Assembly (NCBI RefSeq): GCF_026788005.1
Contig: NZ_JABEPE010000008.1
Location: 62,001 to 126,000 of the forward strand
Direction: 5' to 3'
DNA: 64,000 nt
Origin: Alteromonas sp. a30
GTDB taxonomy: Bacteria > Pseudomonadota > Gammaproteobacteria > Enterobacterales > Alteromonadaceae
Part shown: positions 19,073 to 28,920 of the stretch, in pieces
Layout: every line of letters begins with the position of its first letter
Numbering within the stretch: the first letter of the stretch is position 1
The notes under the pieces: model-generated
Told to the model about the DNA's origin: nothing
What the model saw: only the letters and a program-made list of their open reading frames with translations
The model's database searches: none
Translations under genes and position numbers: made by a program

Positions 19073-19975
19073 CTACTTTCCAGCAACCCAATCCATTTGC
19101 ACACTCGTTCGGCGCTTCTTCTCCATTAACTCTTCAATAAGTGGCGTAAGAATCAGCTCCATTGCTAATCCCATTTTCCCGCCGGGAACCACCATAGTAT
19201 TAATGCGCGACATAAACGCACCATCAATCATTTGCAGTAAGTACGGATAATCCACGTTACGCATTTCACGGCGAAAACGCACTACTACAAAGCTTTCATC
19301 GGATAGTGGAATTTCACGGGCGCTGATTGGGTTAGAGGTGTCGACCGTAGGCACACGCTGGAAATTAACATGAGTACGGGAGAATTGTGGCGTAATGTAG
19401 TTAAAGTAATCCTCCATACTTCTAACAATACTGCTCATTACCGCTTCACGGGTGTGGCCTCTGTCCGAGGTATCGCGCACAATTTTTTGAATCCATTCCA
19501 AATTTACAATAGGCACCATACCAACTAGCAAATCGACTTGCTTAGCTACATCTGCTTCATCAGTAACCACTCCACCATGTAAGCCTTCGTAGAAAAGCAG
19601 GTCCGTATCTTTGGGTAACTCTTGCCAAGGCGTAAATGTGCCCGGCATTTGGTTAAAGGGCACCGCTTCATCAAATGAATGTAAATATTGACGATGTTTA
19701 CCTGAGCCGGTTTTCCCATACTCTCTGAACAAGTCCTCTAACGCGCAAAAATCGTTTGCTTTGGGCCCAAAATAGCTAATGTGTTTGCCCTGTTCTTGGG
19801 CTTTTCGAATTTCCACTTCCATTTCAGGACGTGTATAACGATGGAAACTATCGCCGGAAACCATTGCCGCCTTAATATCTAAATTATGGAAGATATGGCG
19901 GATAGCGTTAGTTGTAGTTGTTGTTCCGGCGCCAGAAGAACCAGTAATAGCAAGAATTGGATGTTTTACAGACAT
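19073..19975 (-). CDS. prkB: Phosphoribulokinase-like protein PrkB
   Basis: PrkB belongs to the bacterial class of phosphoribulokinases (about 290-300 residues, 300 here) and is predicted to phosphorylate ribulose 5-phosphate or a similar sugar phosphate with ATP. The P-loop is ITGSSGAGTTTT near residue 10, followed by the substrate region VSGDSFHRYTR and the catalytic-type segment LFYEGLHGGV. No RuBisCO or other Calvin-cycle gene is seen in the window, so this is the non-Calvin version widespread in heterotrophic gammaproteobacteria, whose role is not settled. It is a single gene that converges with hcnABC. Confidence 0.9.
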   Translation of the reverse strand: MSVKHPILAITGSSGAGTTTTTNAIRHIFHNLDIKAAMVSGDSFHRYTRPEMEVEIRKAQEQGKHISYFGPKANDFCALEDLFREYGKTGSGKHRQYLHSFDEAVPFNQMPGTFTPWQELPKDTDLLFYEGLHGGVVTDEADVAKQVDLLVGMVPIVNLEWIQKIVRDTSDRGHTREAVMSSIVRSMEDYFNYITPQFSRTHVNFQRVPTVDTSNPISAREIPLSDESFVVVRFRREMRNVDYPYLLQMIDGAFMSRINTMVVPGGKMGLAMELILTPLIEELMEKKRRTSVQMDWVAGK

Positions 19976-20176
19976 ACTAGTCCTCTCATTAATTTGCCGC
20001 TATTTATAAGCCGGGGAACGTAAAGGGTCAAGGAATCAGGCAAATAATTTGCTGAAAAAATGCACGGCAAACGTATAAAAATGCGGGCTGATTTAACATA
20101 ACAACCCCTTGAAATTGCTTTTAGGTAGGGTTTCATCCATAGTTATCAGATAGTTACCTGCTCACTGATCTTTACC

Positions 20177-20776
20177 ATGCAAGAATTTGTTATTTACGAT
20201 ACCGAGTTTACCGCATGGGCGGGCTCAAAGGAAAGACAATGGTCCGAACCTTGGGAACATCGTGAAATTATTCAACTGGCTGCGGTAAAAGTACAAATCC
20301 TTGATAACGCATTGAAAATCATCGAATCCTTCAACGAATTGGTGATCCCCTCGATTAACCCGCAATTAAGTGACTACATCAGTAAACTAACGGGTATAGA
20401 ACAAAACACTTTGCATAATTTGGGGGTGGACTTTCCTTCTGTACTCAAGCAATTCTGGCAATTTTGCGGTAACGGGCAACTACCCGCATTCTCATGGGGC
20501 GACGATGCCAAGATTCTGCGCGAGAATTGCCAACTTACAAATACCGCATTTCCCTCTTTCGCTCTTGGACTTTTTGATATAAAAGAACGCTTACAACAAC
20601 AAAATATTAATTTCCCGAACACCTACAGCGGGCAGCTCGCTGCCAGTTTAGGTATTCAATTAAACGGCAAAGAACACAATGCGTTACACGATGTAAGAAG
20701 CATTACCGCGGCACTACAATATTGGATTGAACATGCCGGTTTGCAGCTTTCTCGTTTACTCAATTCACCACATTGA
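20177..20776 (+). CDS. DEDDh-family 3'-5' exonuclease
   Basis: The 199-residue protein has the RNase T/DNA-polymerase-epsilon exonuclease fold. Motif I is YDTEFTAW near residue 8 (DxE metal ligands), motif II lies around FSWGDDAKIL (residue 110), and motif III is HNALHDVRSI near residue 175 (the HxxxxD of the DEDDh class). It resembles stand-alone exonucleases of the KapD/ERI-1 type; the substrate, RNA or DNA, cannot be told. It ends about 23 bases before the cytosine deaminase, suggesting co-transcription. Confidence 0.85.
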   Translation: MQEFVIYDTEFTAWAGSKERQWSEPWEHREIIQLAAVKVQILDNALKIIESFNELVIPSINPQLSDYISKLTGIEQNTLHNLGVDFPSVLKQFWQFCGNGQLPAFSWGDDAKILRENCQLTNTAFPSFALGLFDIKERLQQQNINFPNTYSGQLAASLGIQLNGKEHNALHDVRSITAALQYWIEHAGLQLSRLLNSPH

Positions 20777-20799
20777 TGCGCAGCATCCAAGGACTATTT

Positions 20800-21246
20800 A
20801 TGACAGACTTTTTGCAACTCGCCATTGAAGAAGCCAAAAAAGGGCTTGAAGAAGGTGGCATTCCCATTGGCGCAGTGATTGTTCACAACGGCAAGGTGCT
20901 GGGCAGCGGACACAACAAACGTATTCAACAAGGCAGCACAACCTTACACGGCGAAATGGATGCACTGGAAAATGCTGGCAGACAACCCGCCAAGGTGTAT
21001 CAAGAATCCGTGCTTTACACCACGCTTTCCCCTTGCTCAATGTGCTCTGGTGCAATTCTACTTTACGGCATTCCCAAAGTGGTTGTGGGCGAAAACCATA
21101 CCTTCATGGGCGAAGAAGAATTACTGCGCTCTCGCGGTGTAGAAGTTGAAGTGGTACAAAACGCAGAGTGCATTCAGTTAATGGAAGACTTTATCGCCAA
21201 CAACCCAGAACTGTGGAACGAAGATATTGGTGAAGACTGCTGCTAG
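20800..21246 (+). CDS. Cytosine deaminase, yeast Fcy1-like
   Basis: Predicted zinc-dependent deaminase of cytosine to uracil (pyrimidine salvage). I chose the ATG at 20800 (MTDFLQLAIEEAKKG, 148 residues), which has AAGGA upstream; an earlier TTG/ATG pair gives only a poor site. The zinc site is HGE (residues 50-52) with PCSMC (Cys79 and Cys82). The blocks GIPIGAVIV, TTLHGEMDALENAGR, LYTTLSPCSMCSGAI, YGIPKVVVGEN and the C-terminal W-x-EDIGE ending are close to fungal Fcy1 rather than to TadA or to the amidohydrolase CodA. It probably shares a transcript with the exonuclease. Confidence 0.85.
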   Translation: MTDFLQLAIEEAKKGLEEGGIPIGAVIVHNGKVLGSGHNKRIQQGSTTLHGEMDALENAGRQPAKVYQESVLYTTLSPCSMCSGAILLYGIPKVVVGENHTFMGEEELLRSRGVEVEVVQNAECIQLMEDFIANNPELWNEDIGEDCC

Positions 21247-21288
21247 TTTTGCAATTTAGCGTAAGATTTACGGAGATAAATAACGGTT

Positions 21289-21399
21289 ATGAGCAGTTGT
21301 ATTTACGCCTCTGTAACTTGCACTAAATGCGTTAAAACCCTAGGGGGTGGCTATATTTGCCAATCTTGTGAAGATGATAAACTAGAGCCAAATCCCTAG
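21289..21399 (+). CDS. Small cysteine-rich protein, 36 residues (possible zinc ribbon)
   Basis: A short open frame starts at ATG 21289 and ends with TAG at 21397-21399. The product has CxxC twice (TCTKC near residues 11-14 and CQSC near residues 30-33) with an additional Cys4, a Gly-Gly-Gly-Tyr turn between them and an acidic tail, the pattern of a minimal zinc ribbon. A GGAG sequence lies about 14 bases upstream, rather far for a ribosome site. It is too short for statistics, but the paired CxxC motifs are unlikely by chance. Function unknown. Confidence 0.5.
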   Translation: MSSCIYASVTCTKCVKTLGGGYICQSCEDDKLEPNP

Positions 21400-21475
21400 G
21401 AATCGATTTTTTTGAGATCACCAAATCAATACTTATTGGTGATCTTCTCCAGTTGAGATACTTTTTTGCAACATA

Positions 21476-22264
21476 ATGAAGACACACTTTTTAATGAGCA
21501 CTTACCCAGTATTAATTGCTGTTAGCACCCTCAGTATTGTTCTATATTTCAGCGTTACGCAGAGCAACAATCCAAACGCTTCTTTGAGCCAGAAACCGGA
21601 ATCTTCGGTTCAAACAAATGAAAAAGAAAGCATTTCCTCCTCCCATCACGAAAAAGCATCTTCGACCTTATTTAAGCAAGCACAAACACATACAGAAAAT
21701 GACGCATCTACAGCCACATTGAGTGATGCAATACTCTCTACTGGGTTAATCGCTTCTAGAAAAAAGATGCTATCGACAGGTCTTCGATTTTTGGATGAAT
21801 CAAGCGATTTATATCAGCACTTTAAGCGTCTTTATGAAGATGAGCCTTTTAAGCTTAAAGTCATTAATAATGGCGCAGATATTATTCGCGCTCGCATTCA
21901 TCCAAAGGGAAATTTGGTTATTAGCCACTCCACAGCCGAAACCTTGCAACAAGTGGCGACCGACAAAGATACGTATTTGGAAACCATCTCTACTGAAATG
22001 CATGGGCTAAATAGAGATAGCAACACCGCAGCACATCACCACGATTACATTACGAAAATGCTCTTTCCTCTTGCTGAGCAATTTGCTGTGTCTTTATATA
22101 ACTTTTCGTGTTCAGATTTGCAGTGCATATTGTTAGCAAACTACCAAGAACGTAACGCTTTATTTTCTTTTATCAGCGAAATTGAGAAACAAGACAAATA
22201 CATTCGAGCATGGTCGTATCCAATTAGGCATACGGATACTGAAGTGATTTATTTGCAGTTTTGA
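21476..22264 (+). CDS. Hypothetical membrane-anchored or exported protein
   Basis: I do not recognise this 262-residue protein. It begins with a hydrophobic segment (about residues 8-28, YPVLIAVSTLSIVLYFSV) without a clear cleavage site, so it looks anchored with the rest in the periplasm. A Ser/Gln/Glu/His-rich linker (residues about 29-75) precedes a folded domain. Near the end there are two cysteines in SCSDLQCIL, which could form a disulfide. It is followed by a good terminator and appears to be transcribed alone or with the small gene upstream. Confidence 0.7.
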   Translation: MKTHFLMSTYPVLIAVSTLSIVLYFSVTQSNNPNASLSQKPESSVQTNEKESISSSHHEKASSTLFKQAQTHTENDASTATLSDAILSTGLIASRKKMLSTGLRFLDESSDLYQHFKRLYEDEPFKLKVINNGADIIRARIHPKGNLVISHSTAETLQQVATDKDTYLETISTEMHGLNRDSNTAAHHHDYITKMLFPLAEQFAVSLYNFSCSDLQCILLANYQERNALFSFISEIEKQDKYIRAWSYPIRHTDTEVIYLQF

Positions 22265-22282
22265 TGTAGCGCTAAAATCAAT

Positions 22283-22317
22283 AAAGCCCTGTTGTTAATT
22301 CACAACGGGGCTTTTTG
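22283..22317 (+). terminator. Rho-independent terminator
   Basis: The stem AAAGCCCTGTTGT / ACAACGGGGCTTT with one G-T pair, a short AT loop and a following T-run lies 18 bases after the hypothetical gene ending at 22264. Confidence 0.85.
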
Positions 22318-22404
22318 TTTCAGTTTCAGTTTTAGTTTTTATGACTTCACGGTTTCAACTGCGTTTGAAAGTGGTTGAGAACCGAGAGATTAAAAACCAA
22401 GAAC

Positions 22405-23688
22405 TTACGATTCTCTGGCAATAGCGCGGTAGCCGATATCGTCGCGGTAGTAAACGTCGTTCCACGTAATCTGTTTAACCACTTGGTAGGCAGCAGCTTG
22501 GGCTTGCGTTACGTTATCGCCAAGCGCGGTAACGCATAATACTCGACCGCCGCTAGTCACCACATTTTCACCGTCTTGCTTAGTGCCAGCATGAAACACT
22601 TTGGTTGTGTCAGAGGCTTGTGTTGGCAAGCCGCTAATCACCTCGCCTTTGGCGTAGGAATCTGGATAACCACCTGCGGCAAGTACCACACCAATGGCTG
22701 CGCGAGAATCGAAGTCGATTTGCTTTTCAGACAAGGTGCCGTTTATCGCAGCTAAGCATAGTTCCACCAAATCCGATTGCATACGCATCATAATGGGTTG
22801 CGTTTCTGGATCGCCAAAACGGCAGTTGTATTCAATCACTTTCGGCGTGCCATCTGGTGCAATCATCAAACCAGCGTAAAGGAAACCAAGATATTTGTTG
22901 CCTTCAGATTCCATGCCTTTTACAGTTGGCACAATCACTTCTTTCATAATGCGATCGTGAACTTCAGGCGTTACCACCGGCGCAGGAGAATAAGCCCCCA
23001 TGCCGCCAGTATTAGGCCCGGTATCGCCGTTACCCACGCGTTTGTGGTCTTGGCTTGTGGCAAACGGCAGAATGCATTCGCCATCCGTCATCACAATAAA
23101 ACTGGCTTCTTCACCTTCAAGAAACTCTTCAATCACCACGCGGCTTCCCGCTTCACCAAAACGATTACCAGAAAGCATATCTTTAATCGCAGCTTCGGCG
23201 TCTTCGCGCGTCAACGCCACTACCACACCTTTACCAGCAGCTAGGCCATCGGCTTTAATCACGATAGGAATTGACTGCTGCGCTAAATAAGCAAGTGCTT
23301 CATCGGTATCAGTAAAGGTAGCGTAAGCGGCGGTGGGAATATTGTGTCGAGCAAGGAAGTCTTTGGTGAATGCTTTAGAGCCTTCAAGCTGAGCCGCGCC
23401 TTCGCTTGGACCAAAAATCGCCAAACCTTCTGCTTGGAATTGATTCACAATCCCCGCCACCAGCGGCACTTCTGGGCCAACAATGGTTAGCCCAATGTTT
23501 TCTGATTTAGCAAACGCTAATAACGACGGGTAATCTTCCACGTCAATAGCCACGTTTTCTACACCAGATTCTAATGCTGTTCCCGCATTACCGGGGGCAA
23601 CAAAAACGGTATCAACTAACGCCGATTGCGCCGCCTTGTAGGCCAAGGCATGTTCTCTACCGCCACTACCAATTACTAATACTTTCAT
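22405..23688 (-). CDS. purD: Phosphoribosylamine-glycine ligase PurD
   Basis: PurD (GAR synthetase) joins glycine to 5-phosphoribosylamine using ATP, the second step of purine synthesis. I chose the ATG at 23688 (MKVLVIGSGGREHALA), giving 427 residues, the normal size; an upstream TTG would add nine residues. The ATP-grasp core is complete, with GPSEGAAQLEGSKAFTKDFL, IVIKADGLAAGKGVVVA, GPNTGGMGAYSPAP and EYNCRFGDPETQ. It is the last gene of the purH group, 4 bases after the methyltransferase. Confidence 0.97.
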   Translation of the reverse strand: MKVLVIGSGGREHALAYKAAQSALVDTVFVAPGNAGTALESGVENVAIDVEDYPSLLAFAKSENIGLTIVGPEVPLVAGIVNQFQAEGLAIFGPSEGAAQLEGSKAFTKDFLARHNIPTAAYATFTDTDEALAYLAQQSIPIVIKADGLAAGKGVVVALTREDAEAAIKDMLSGNRFGEAGSRVVIEEFLEGEEASFIVMTDGECILPFATSQDHKRVGNGDTGPNTGGMGAYSPAPVVTPEVHDRIMKEVIVPTVKGMESEGNKYLGFLYAGLMIAPDGTPKVIEYNCRFGDPETQPIMMRMQSDLVELCLAAINGTLSEKQIDFDSRAAIGVVLAAGGYPDSYAKGEVISGLPTQASDTTKVFHAGTKQDGENVVTSGGRVLCVTALGDNVTQAQAAAYQVVKQITWNDVYYRDDIGYRAIARES

Positions 23689-23692
23689 GCAA

Positions 23693-24502
23693 TTACTTAT
23701 CTGAAGGTTTAACAAATCTTAGAGTCATGCGATCGCTTTCGCCAATCGCCATGTATTTTTCTTTATCCTGTTCACCCAATCTTAAACGAGGAAGCAAGGT
23801 CCAAACACCTTTTGGATGGTCCGCTGTGTCACGAGGATTCGCATTGACTTCGCTTTCTGCCACCAACTTGAAACCCGCTTTTTGAGCCACTTGAATCACA
23901 TAAGATTGCTTCATGTAGCCCGATGTTTTTTGCATTGCTACAGGGGCAGATTCAGGTAAACGATGTTCTACCACGCCTAATTCACCGCCTTTTTTCAATG
24001 CGTTGAAGAATTGTTGGAATGCTTTCTCAACCCCTTCGTTGCCTTGACGCATGTACCAGTTGTGGATATTGCGGAAAGTTAACACGCGATCAGCTTTGCC
24101 TTCCATCGCAATGTCGTTCATTTCGGTTGGGTGGAACGTGGTCATTTTAACGTTTTTGTACGGTGCGAAATTAGCCACTTTTTCTTCGTAGCCTTTGCGA
24201 GAATTGGCAAAATACGCTGAGGTATCAGCATCAACATAGAAGTGTGCTGCATAGTATTCCCCTTTCTCTTTGAGCATTGGTGCCAAAATGTTGGAATACC
24301 AACCGCCACCCGGCCAAATTTCCACAACGGTCATTTCTGGCTTAATACCAAAGAAACGTAATGTTTGTTGAGGATGACGGAATTCGTCACGTAATCGCTG
24401 CTGTGCGGGACGCGCATCATTCGCAACAGCATCAACAATAGGGTCGGCAACGGCTACATTGGTAGCCAACATAAACATCAGAGAAGCAATGACTTTTTTC
24501 AT
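23693..24502 (-). CDS. Exported SAM-dependent methyltransferase-like protein
   Basis: I chose the internal ATG at 24502 because it starts a clear signal peptide (MKKVIASLMFMLATNVAVADP, cleavage near residue 20); the product then has 269 residues. The mature part is a class I methyltransferase fold, with TVVEIWPGGGWYSNILAPML as the SAM-binding glycine loop and ADRVLTFRNIHNW and LGVVEHRLPES as later strands. A periplasmic SAM-binding fold is odd because SAM is cytoplasmic. Relatives are common in marine gammaproteobacteria but their role is unknown to me. It sits between purH and purD. Confidence 0.8.
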   Translation of the reverse strand: MKKVIASLMFMLATNVAVADPIVDAVANDARPAQQRLRDEFRHPQQTLRFFGIKPEMTVVEIWPGGGWYSNILAPMLKEKGEYYAAHFYVDADTSAYFANSRKGYEEKVANFAPYKNVKMTTFHPTEMNDIAMEGKADRVLTFRNIHNWYMRQGNEGVEKAFQQFFNALKKGGELGVVEHRLPESAPVAMQKTSGYMKQSYVIQVAQKAGFKLVAESEVNANPRDTADHPKGVWTLLPRLRLGEQDKEKYMAIGESDRMTLRFVKPSDK

Positions 24503-24650
24503 ATTAACCTTCGGTTCTTGATTGATAATAATTTCGCCATTGTAATGCATCTTCTATCCTTTCACACCGCACAAAGCGGGATTACATTTTGTGATGTAAA
24601 AATAAAATGTAACCCGATATTTTCAGTTTTTGACCAGCACTTACCATCGC

Positions 24651-26267
24651 TTAGTGCTTGAAGTGTCGCATACCCGTAAACACCATGGCGATACCATGTT
24701 CATTGGCAGCGGCAATCACTTCTTCATCGCGCATTGAACCACCCGGTTGAATCACCGCAGTAATACCCGCTTCGGCAGCCGCGTCGATACCATCACGGAA
24801 GGGGAAAAATGCGTCTGACGCCATCACGGAACCAGCAACTTGTAGGTTTTCATCATGTGCTTTAATGCCTGCAATTTTCGCCGAATACACACGGCTCATT
24901 TGCCCGGCACCAATGCCCACTGTCATTTGATCTTTTGCATATACAATGGCATTCGATTTTACGTATTTCGCCACTTTCCAAGTGAAGAGCAAGTCTTTCA
25001 ACTCTTGCTCTGTTGGTGTGCGCTCACTTACTGTTTTTAGATCTTCTAATTCAACCATGCCAAAATCGCGTTCTTGTACCAAGATGCCGCCATTCACACG
25101 TTTAAGGTCGAATTCTTCCGTTAGCTGACCTCGCCAATCGCCACAACTTAAAACACGTACATTTTTCTTAGCGGCTAAAACTGGCACTGCATCTTGATCA
25201 ACACTTGGCGCAATAATGACTTCCACGAATTGTTGTTCAATAATGGCTTTTGCTGTGTTGGCATCAAGTGGTTGGTTAAAAGCGATAATGCCACCAAAAG
25301 CAGAGGTTGGGTCGGTTTTAAAGGCGCGTTGATACGCTTCTAAAATGTTTGCGCCAACGGCAACACCGCAAGGATTTGCGTGTTTTACAATCACACATGC
25401 AGGCACATCGAACTCTTTCACACACTCAAGCGCCGCATCGGTATCGGCAATGTTGTTGTATGACAAAGGCTTTCCTTGAAGCTGTTCCGCTGTGGAAACA
25501 GACGCCTCAACAACCTCATTTTCAACATAAAAAGCCGCTTCTTGATGGCTGTTTTCACCGTAGCGAAGACCCTGCTTTTTAGTAAATTGCATATTGATAG
25601 TACGCGGGAACATTGAGCCTTCAAACTCAACACTTTCTTCATTGTCATCGGCAACGACTTCTTCATAAGCCGGTAACATCGTACCGAAGTAATTAGCAAT
25701 CATGCCGTCATACTGCGCCGTATGCTCAAATGCTGCAATCGCTAAACTAAAACGCGTTTCGCTAGACACTGAGCCGTTGTTTTGACGCATTTCGTTCAAG
25801 ATTGTGGTGTAGTCGCTCGCATTCACCACAATGGTCACATCTTTGTGGTTCTTTGCGGCTGCACGCACCATAGTTGGACCGCCAATATCAATGTTTTCTA
25901 CCGCATCTTCGAAGGAGCTGTCTTCTTTGCTTACGGTTTGTTTAAACGGATATAAATTCACTGCCACTAAATCGATCGCTTGAATGCCATGAGTCTCCAT
26001 GATTGACTCATCTTGCCCTCTACGTCCTAGAATTCCACCATGCACTTTAGGGTGTAATGTTTTTACTCTGCCATCCATGATTTCTGGATGACCCGTGTAA
26101 TCAGATACTTCAATAACGGGGATGGCATTTTCAGCAAGAAGCTTGGCTGTGCCGCCAGTGGATAGAATCTCAACACCTTGGTCGTACAATGCTTTGGCAA
26201 ACTCTACGATGCCGGTTTTATCTGAAACACTTAATAATGCTCTACGGATGGGCTTGGCGGAATCCAT
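24651..26267 (-). CDS. purH: Bifunctional AICAR transformylase / IMP cyclohydrolase PurH
   Basis: PurH carries out the last two steps of IMP synthesis: formyl transfer to AICAR and ring closure. The 538-residue product has the N-terminal cyclohydrolase (MGS-like) domain ([40 protein letters not shown]) and the C-terminal transformylase domain ([49 protein letters not shown]). Length and domain order are typical. It is 112 bases from fis, with a terminator between, so it probably has its own promoter. Confidence 0.97.
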   Translation of the reverse strand: MDSAKPIRRALLSVSDKTGIVEFAKALYDQGVEILSTGGTAKLLAENAIPVIEVSDYTGHPEIMDGRVKTLHPKVHGGILGRRGQDESIMETHGIQAIDLVAVNLYPFKQTVSKEDSSFEDAVENIDIGGPTMVRAAAKNHKDVTIVVNASDYTTILNEMRQNNGSVSSETRFSLAIAAFEHTAQYDGMIANYFGTMLPAYEEVVADDNEESVEFEGSMFPRTINMQFTKKQGLRYGENSHQEAAFYVENEVVEASVSTAEQLQGKPLSYNNIADTDAALECVKEFDVPACVIVKHANPCGVAVGANILEAYQRAFKTDPTSAFGGIIAFNQPLDANTAKAIIEQQFVEVIIAPSVDQDAVPVLAAKKNVRVLSCGDWRGQLTEEFDLKRVNGGILVQERDFGMVELEDLKTVSERTPTEQELKDLLFTWKVAKYVKSNAIVYAKDQMTVGIGAGQMSRVYSAKIAGIKAHDENLQVAGSVMASDAFFPFRDGIDAAAEAGITAVIQPGGSMRDEEVIAAANEHGIAMVFTGMRHFKH

Positions 26268-26337
26268 GAATACTGAACCTCAACTACCTTTAAATACTAA
26301 AATTGGACCAAATGGTTAAATTAAACAGGACAAAACA

Positions 26338-26363
26338 AAAAGGCACCCAGTTGGGTGCCTTTT
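26338..26363 (-). terminator. Rho-independent terminator after fis
   Basis: A perfect 12-base stem (AAAAGGCACCCA / TGGGTGCCTTTT) with a 2-base gap ends the dusB-fis transcript; on the minus strand it continues into TTTTGTTTTG. Confidence 0.88.
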
Positions 26364-26379
26364 ATCAGTGTAGCGTATC

Positions 26380-26673
26380 TTAGTTCATGCCGTACTGTTT
26401 TAGCTTTTTACGAAGGGTACCGCGGTTGATGCCCATCATTAACGCTGCGCGAGTTTGGTTGCCGCGCGTATAAGTCATGATTTCCTCTAGTAGAGGCGTT
26501 TCCACCTCAGCCAATACAAGCTCGTACAAGTTATCAATATCTTGGTTGTCTAATTGCTTAAGGTATTTGTTTACCGCTTGCTTAACCGAGTCACGCAATG
26601 GCTTTTGCGCTTGCGTTTGAGAAGGAGTTGTTACTGTCGTAGTAAATGGAGAAGATACATTTTGATCAAACAT
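26380..26673 (-). CDS. fis: Nucleoid protein Fis
   Basis: Fis is the growth-phase-controlled DNA-bending protein and global regulator. The 97-residue product (98 in E. coli) has the variable N-terminal arm and the conserved C-terminal helix-turn-helix: [47 protein letters not shown]. It follows dusB by 27 bases; the two form the classical dusB-fis operon, where expression is set by the dusB promoter. Confidence 0.97.
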   Translation of the reverse strand: MFDQNVSSPFTTTVTTPSQTQAQKPLRDSVKQAVNKYLKQLDNQDIDNLYELVLAEVETPLLEEIMTYTRGNQTRAALMMGINRGTLRKKLKQYGMN

Positions 26674-26700
26674 GCACGTCTGCTCTTTAGTTGTTTTAGG

Positions 26701-27699
26701 TTATGCGGCTGGTGAAACATGACCTGAGTCATCACCAACCCTCCGATTAAAATAGGTTTCCAATGCATCAAACTGCGCTTCGGTGCTTTCTAATGCATTG
26801 AAAGTTTTGCGGAATGACCTCGTTGGATCTTGCCCCGCCAGATACCACCCAACATGTTTACGGGCGATTCTGACTCCCAAATATTCACCGTAAAACCGGT
26901 GTACATTACCGATATGAGAGCACAATGTACTCTTTACTTCGGACAATGTTGGCGCGGGAAGTAATTCGCCAGTGTGCAGATAGTGTTCAATCTCTCGAAA
27001 TATCCAAGGATTGCCTTGAGCAGCACGCCCAATCATCACACCATCTACTTGAGTATGTTCCAAAACGAATTTTGCTTTTTGTGCTGAACTAATATCGCCA
27101 TTCGCTATTACTGGAATAGAAACCGCCTGCTTTACTGCTTTGATGGTGTCGTATTCTGCTTCACCTTTGTATAAACAGGCTCGCGTTCTACCATGTAAAG
27201 CTAAGGAACAAATTCCGTTGTCCTGAGCAATTTGGGCGATATGAACGGCGTTTTTATTTTCCGTATCCCACCCCGTTCTGAATTTCAAAGTGACGGGGAC
27301 TGGCACTGCATTTACGACGGCTTTAATAATCGCCTCTACCACATCCGGGTACTGTAACAATGCTGAGCCCGCCAACTTTTTATTCACTTTCTTAGCCGGG
27401 CACCCCATATTAATGTCAATAATTTGAGCACCATTTTCGACATTATGCTGCGCAGCAATAGCCATTTGTTCCGGTTCCGAACCTGCAATTTGCACAGCTC
27501 GAATACCTTCGTTGCCGCCGTATTCCATTCGCTTTCGAGACTTTTCTGAATCCCATACTCTAGGATTGCTCGATAACATCTCGGATACAACTAAGCCAGC
27601 ACCTAACGCTTTACATAACTCCCGAAAAGGTTGATCTGTCACACCAGCCATTGGTGCAAGTACCAAATTGTTTTCCAACTGATAAGGACCAATGCGCAT
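26701..27699 (-). CDS. dusB: tRNA-dihydrouridine synthase DusB
   Basis: DusB reduces specific uridines of tRNA (U17 in E. coli) to dihydrouridine with FMN and NADPH. I chose the ATG at 27699 ([22 protein letters not shown]), which matches the E. coli start; a TTG nine codons upstream has no support. The active-site cysteine is Cys100 in [11 protein letters not shown], and the FMN site includes [21 protein letters not shown] and [11 protein letters not shown]. The 332-residue length fits. First gene of the fis operon. Confidence 0.96.
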   Translation of the reverse strand: MRIGPYQLENNLVLAPMAGVTDQPFRELCKALGAGLVVSEMLSSNPRVWDSEKSRKRMEYGGNEGIRAVQIAGSEPEQMAIAAQHNVENGAQIIDINMGCPAKKVNKKLAGSALLQYPDVVEAIIKAVVNAVPVPVTLKFRTGWDTENKNAVHIAQIAQDNGICSLALHGRTRACLYKGEAEYDTIKAVKQAVSIPVIANGDISSAQKAKFVLEHTQVDGVMIGRAAQGNPWIFREIEHYLHTGELLPAPTLSEVKSTLCSHIGNVHRFYGEYLGVRIARKHVGWYLAGQDPTRSFRKTFNALESTEAQFDALETYFNRRVGDDSGHVSPAA

Positions 27700-27913
27700 G
27701 ATTTTAGATCGATTAATATTGGGCAAAAAATGCTCAGCTCTAAAAAAGGGCGCTAAGTGTACGGTTTTTTTGTGGACTTGAAAAGGCTATAAATTAAACA
27801 AAAGTTAATTTTTTTGTAAGGACGATGGAAAACCATACAACACAAGGGCTAGAGGGGTAAAAACCTTGCATTTCCTAGCATAAAATGCGCGAGCGATCCA
27901 TGCTCTTTTGCGG

Positions 27914-28801
27914 TTATTTTAAAGGATGTTTTTTACCCGAAACACGCGACCATTCGGTTTCCAGTGCAATTGCTTCCATGTCGAAGTCTTGAGAATACAA
28001 ATCTGCGATACGTTGAGCTTGAACATCCAAAATTCCCGACATCACTAAATAGCCTTCTGGCTTACAATAATCAGAAATCGTTTCACGTAACTCACCTAAC
28101 GGACCAGCCAAAATATTAGCCATCACTAAATCGGCTTGCATTTTGGGTTGATCTGCCGGCAAGTAAAGTTTCAGCTTATCCGCCACACCATTTCGTTCAG
28201 CATTGGCCTTGCTGGCAATTAACGCTTGAGGGTCGATGTCGATACCAATGGCTTCTTTCGCACCTAATAATAATGCCGCAATCGCAAGAATGCCGGAGCC
28301 GCAACCGTAATCCACAACGACTTTGTCTTTAACATCGAATTTATCGAGCCATTGTAAACATAAAGATGTTGTTGGATGTGTGCCTGTACCAAAGGCCAGA
28401 CCGGGATCGAGCATAATATTCACTGCATCAGGGTTCGGCACATCGCACCAGCTCGGGCAAATCCACACACGGTCGCCAAACTGCATTGGATGAAAATTAT
28501 CCATCCATTCCCTTTCCCAGTCTTTATCTTCAAGCTGATCTAGCTTGTATTTGAAGCCTTCTCCCAACACATTGGCTTTTTCTAAACGAGTAACCACTCC
28601 CTGAACATCAAATTCGGCGTCGTATAAGCCAATCACTTGAGTTCGTGGCCATAACGTGACTTTACCCAATTCTGGTTCAAAGATTGGCGTGTCCTTGGCG
28701 TCCATGAAGGTAACGGCCTGTGCACCATTGGCTGACAACATTTCACCAATTTTTTCTGCATGTTCTTCTTCTGTATTTATCTTTAACTGGATCCAGGGCA
28801 T
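27914..28801 (-). CDS. prmA: Ribosomal protein L11 methyltransferase PrmA
   Basis: PrmA trimethylates ribosomal protein L11. I chose the ATG at 28801 ([19 protein letters not shown]), which has AAGGA six bases upstream; 295 residues, as in E. coli. The N-terminal L11-binding domain is followed by the linker [33 protein letters not shown] and the SAM-binding loop [15 protein letters not shown], with the catalytic-region motif MANILAGPL. It lies upstream of dusB-fis, the usual order. Confidence 0.96.
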   Translation of the reverse strand: MPWIQLKINTEEEHAEKIGEMLSANGAQAVTFMDAKDTPIFEPELGKVTLWPRTQVIGLYDAEFDVQGVVTRLEKANVLGEGFKYKLDQLEDKDWEREWMDNFHPMQFGDRVWICPSWCDVPNPDAVNIMLDPGLAFGTGTHPTTSLCLQWLDKFDVKDKVVVDYGCGSGILAIAALLLGAKEAIGIDIDPQALIASKANAERNGVADKLKLYLPADQPKMQADLVMANILAGPLGELRETISDYCKPEGYLVMSGILDVQAQRIADLYSQDFDMEAIALETEWSRVSGKKHPLK

Positions 28802-28920
28802 GAGGTGTCCTTGAGAAATAAACATTATTCGCGCAGTATAACATTGCAAAACGCTCACCTAACGCAGCTTTTTTATTGGTGATCACTTTTTTAAAGAATA
28901 GAGGAGAGCACGCAAGCATT

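Noticed and set aside
22777-23290. Long plus-strand frames (up to 155 residues) inside purD
   Set aside because: They are antisense shadows of a clearly functional purD gene.
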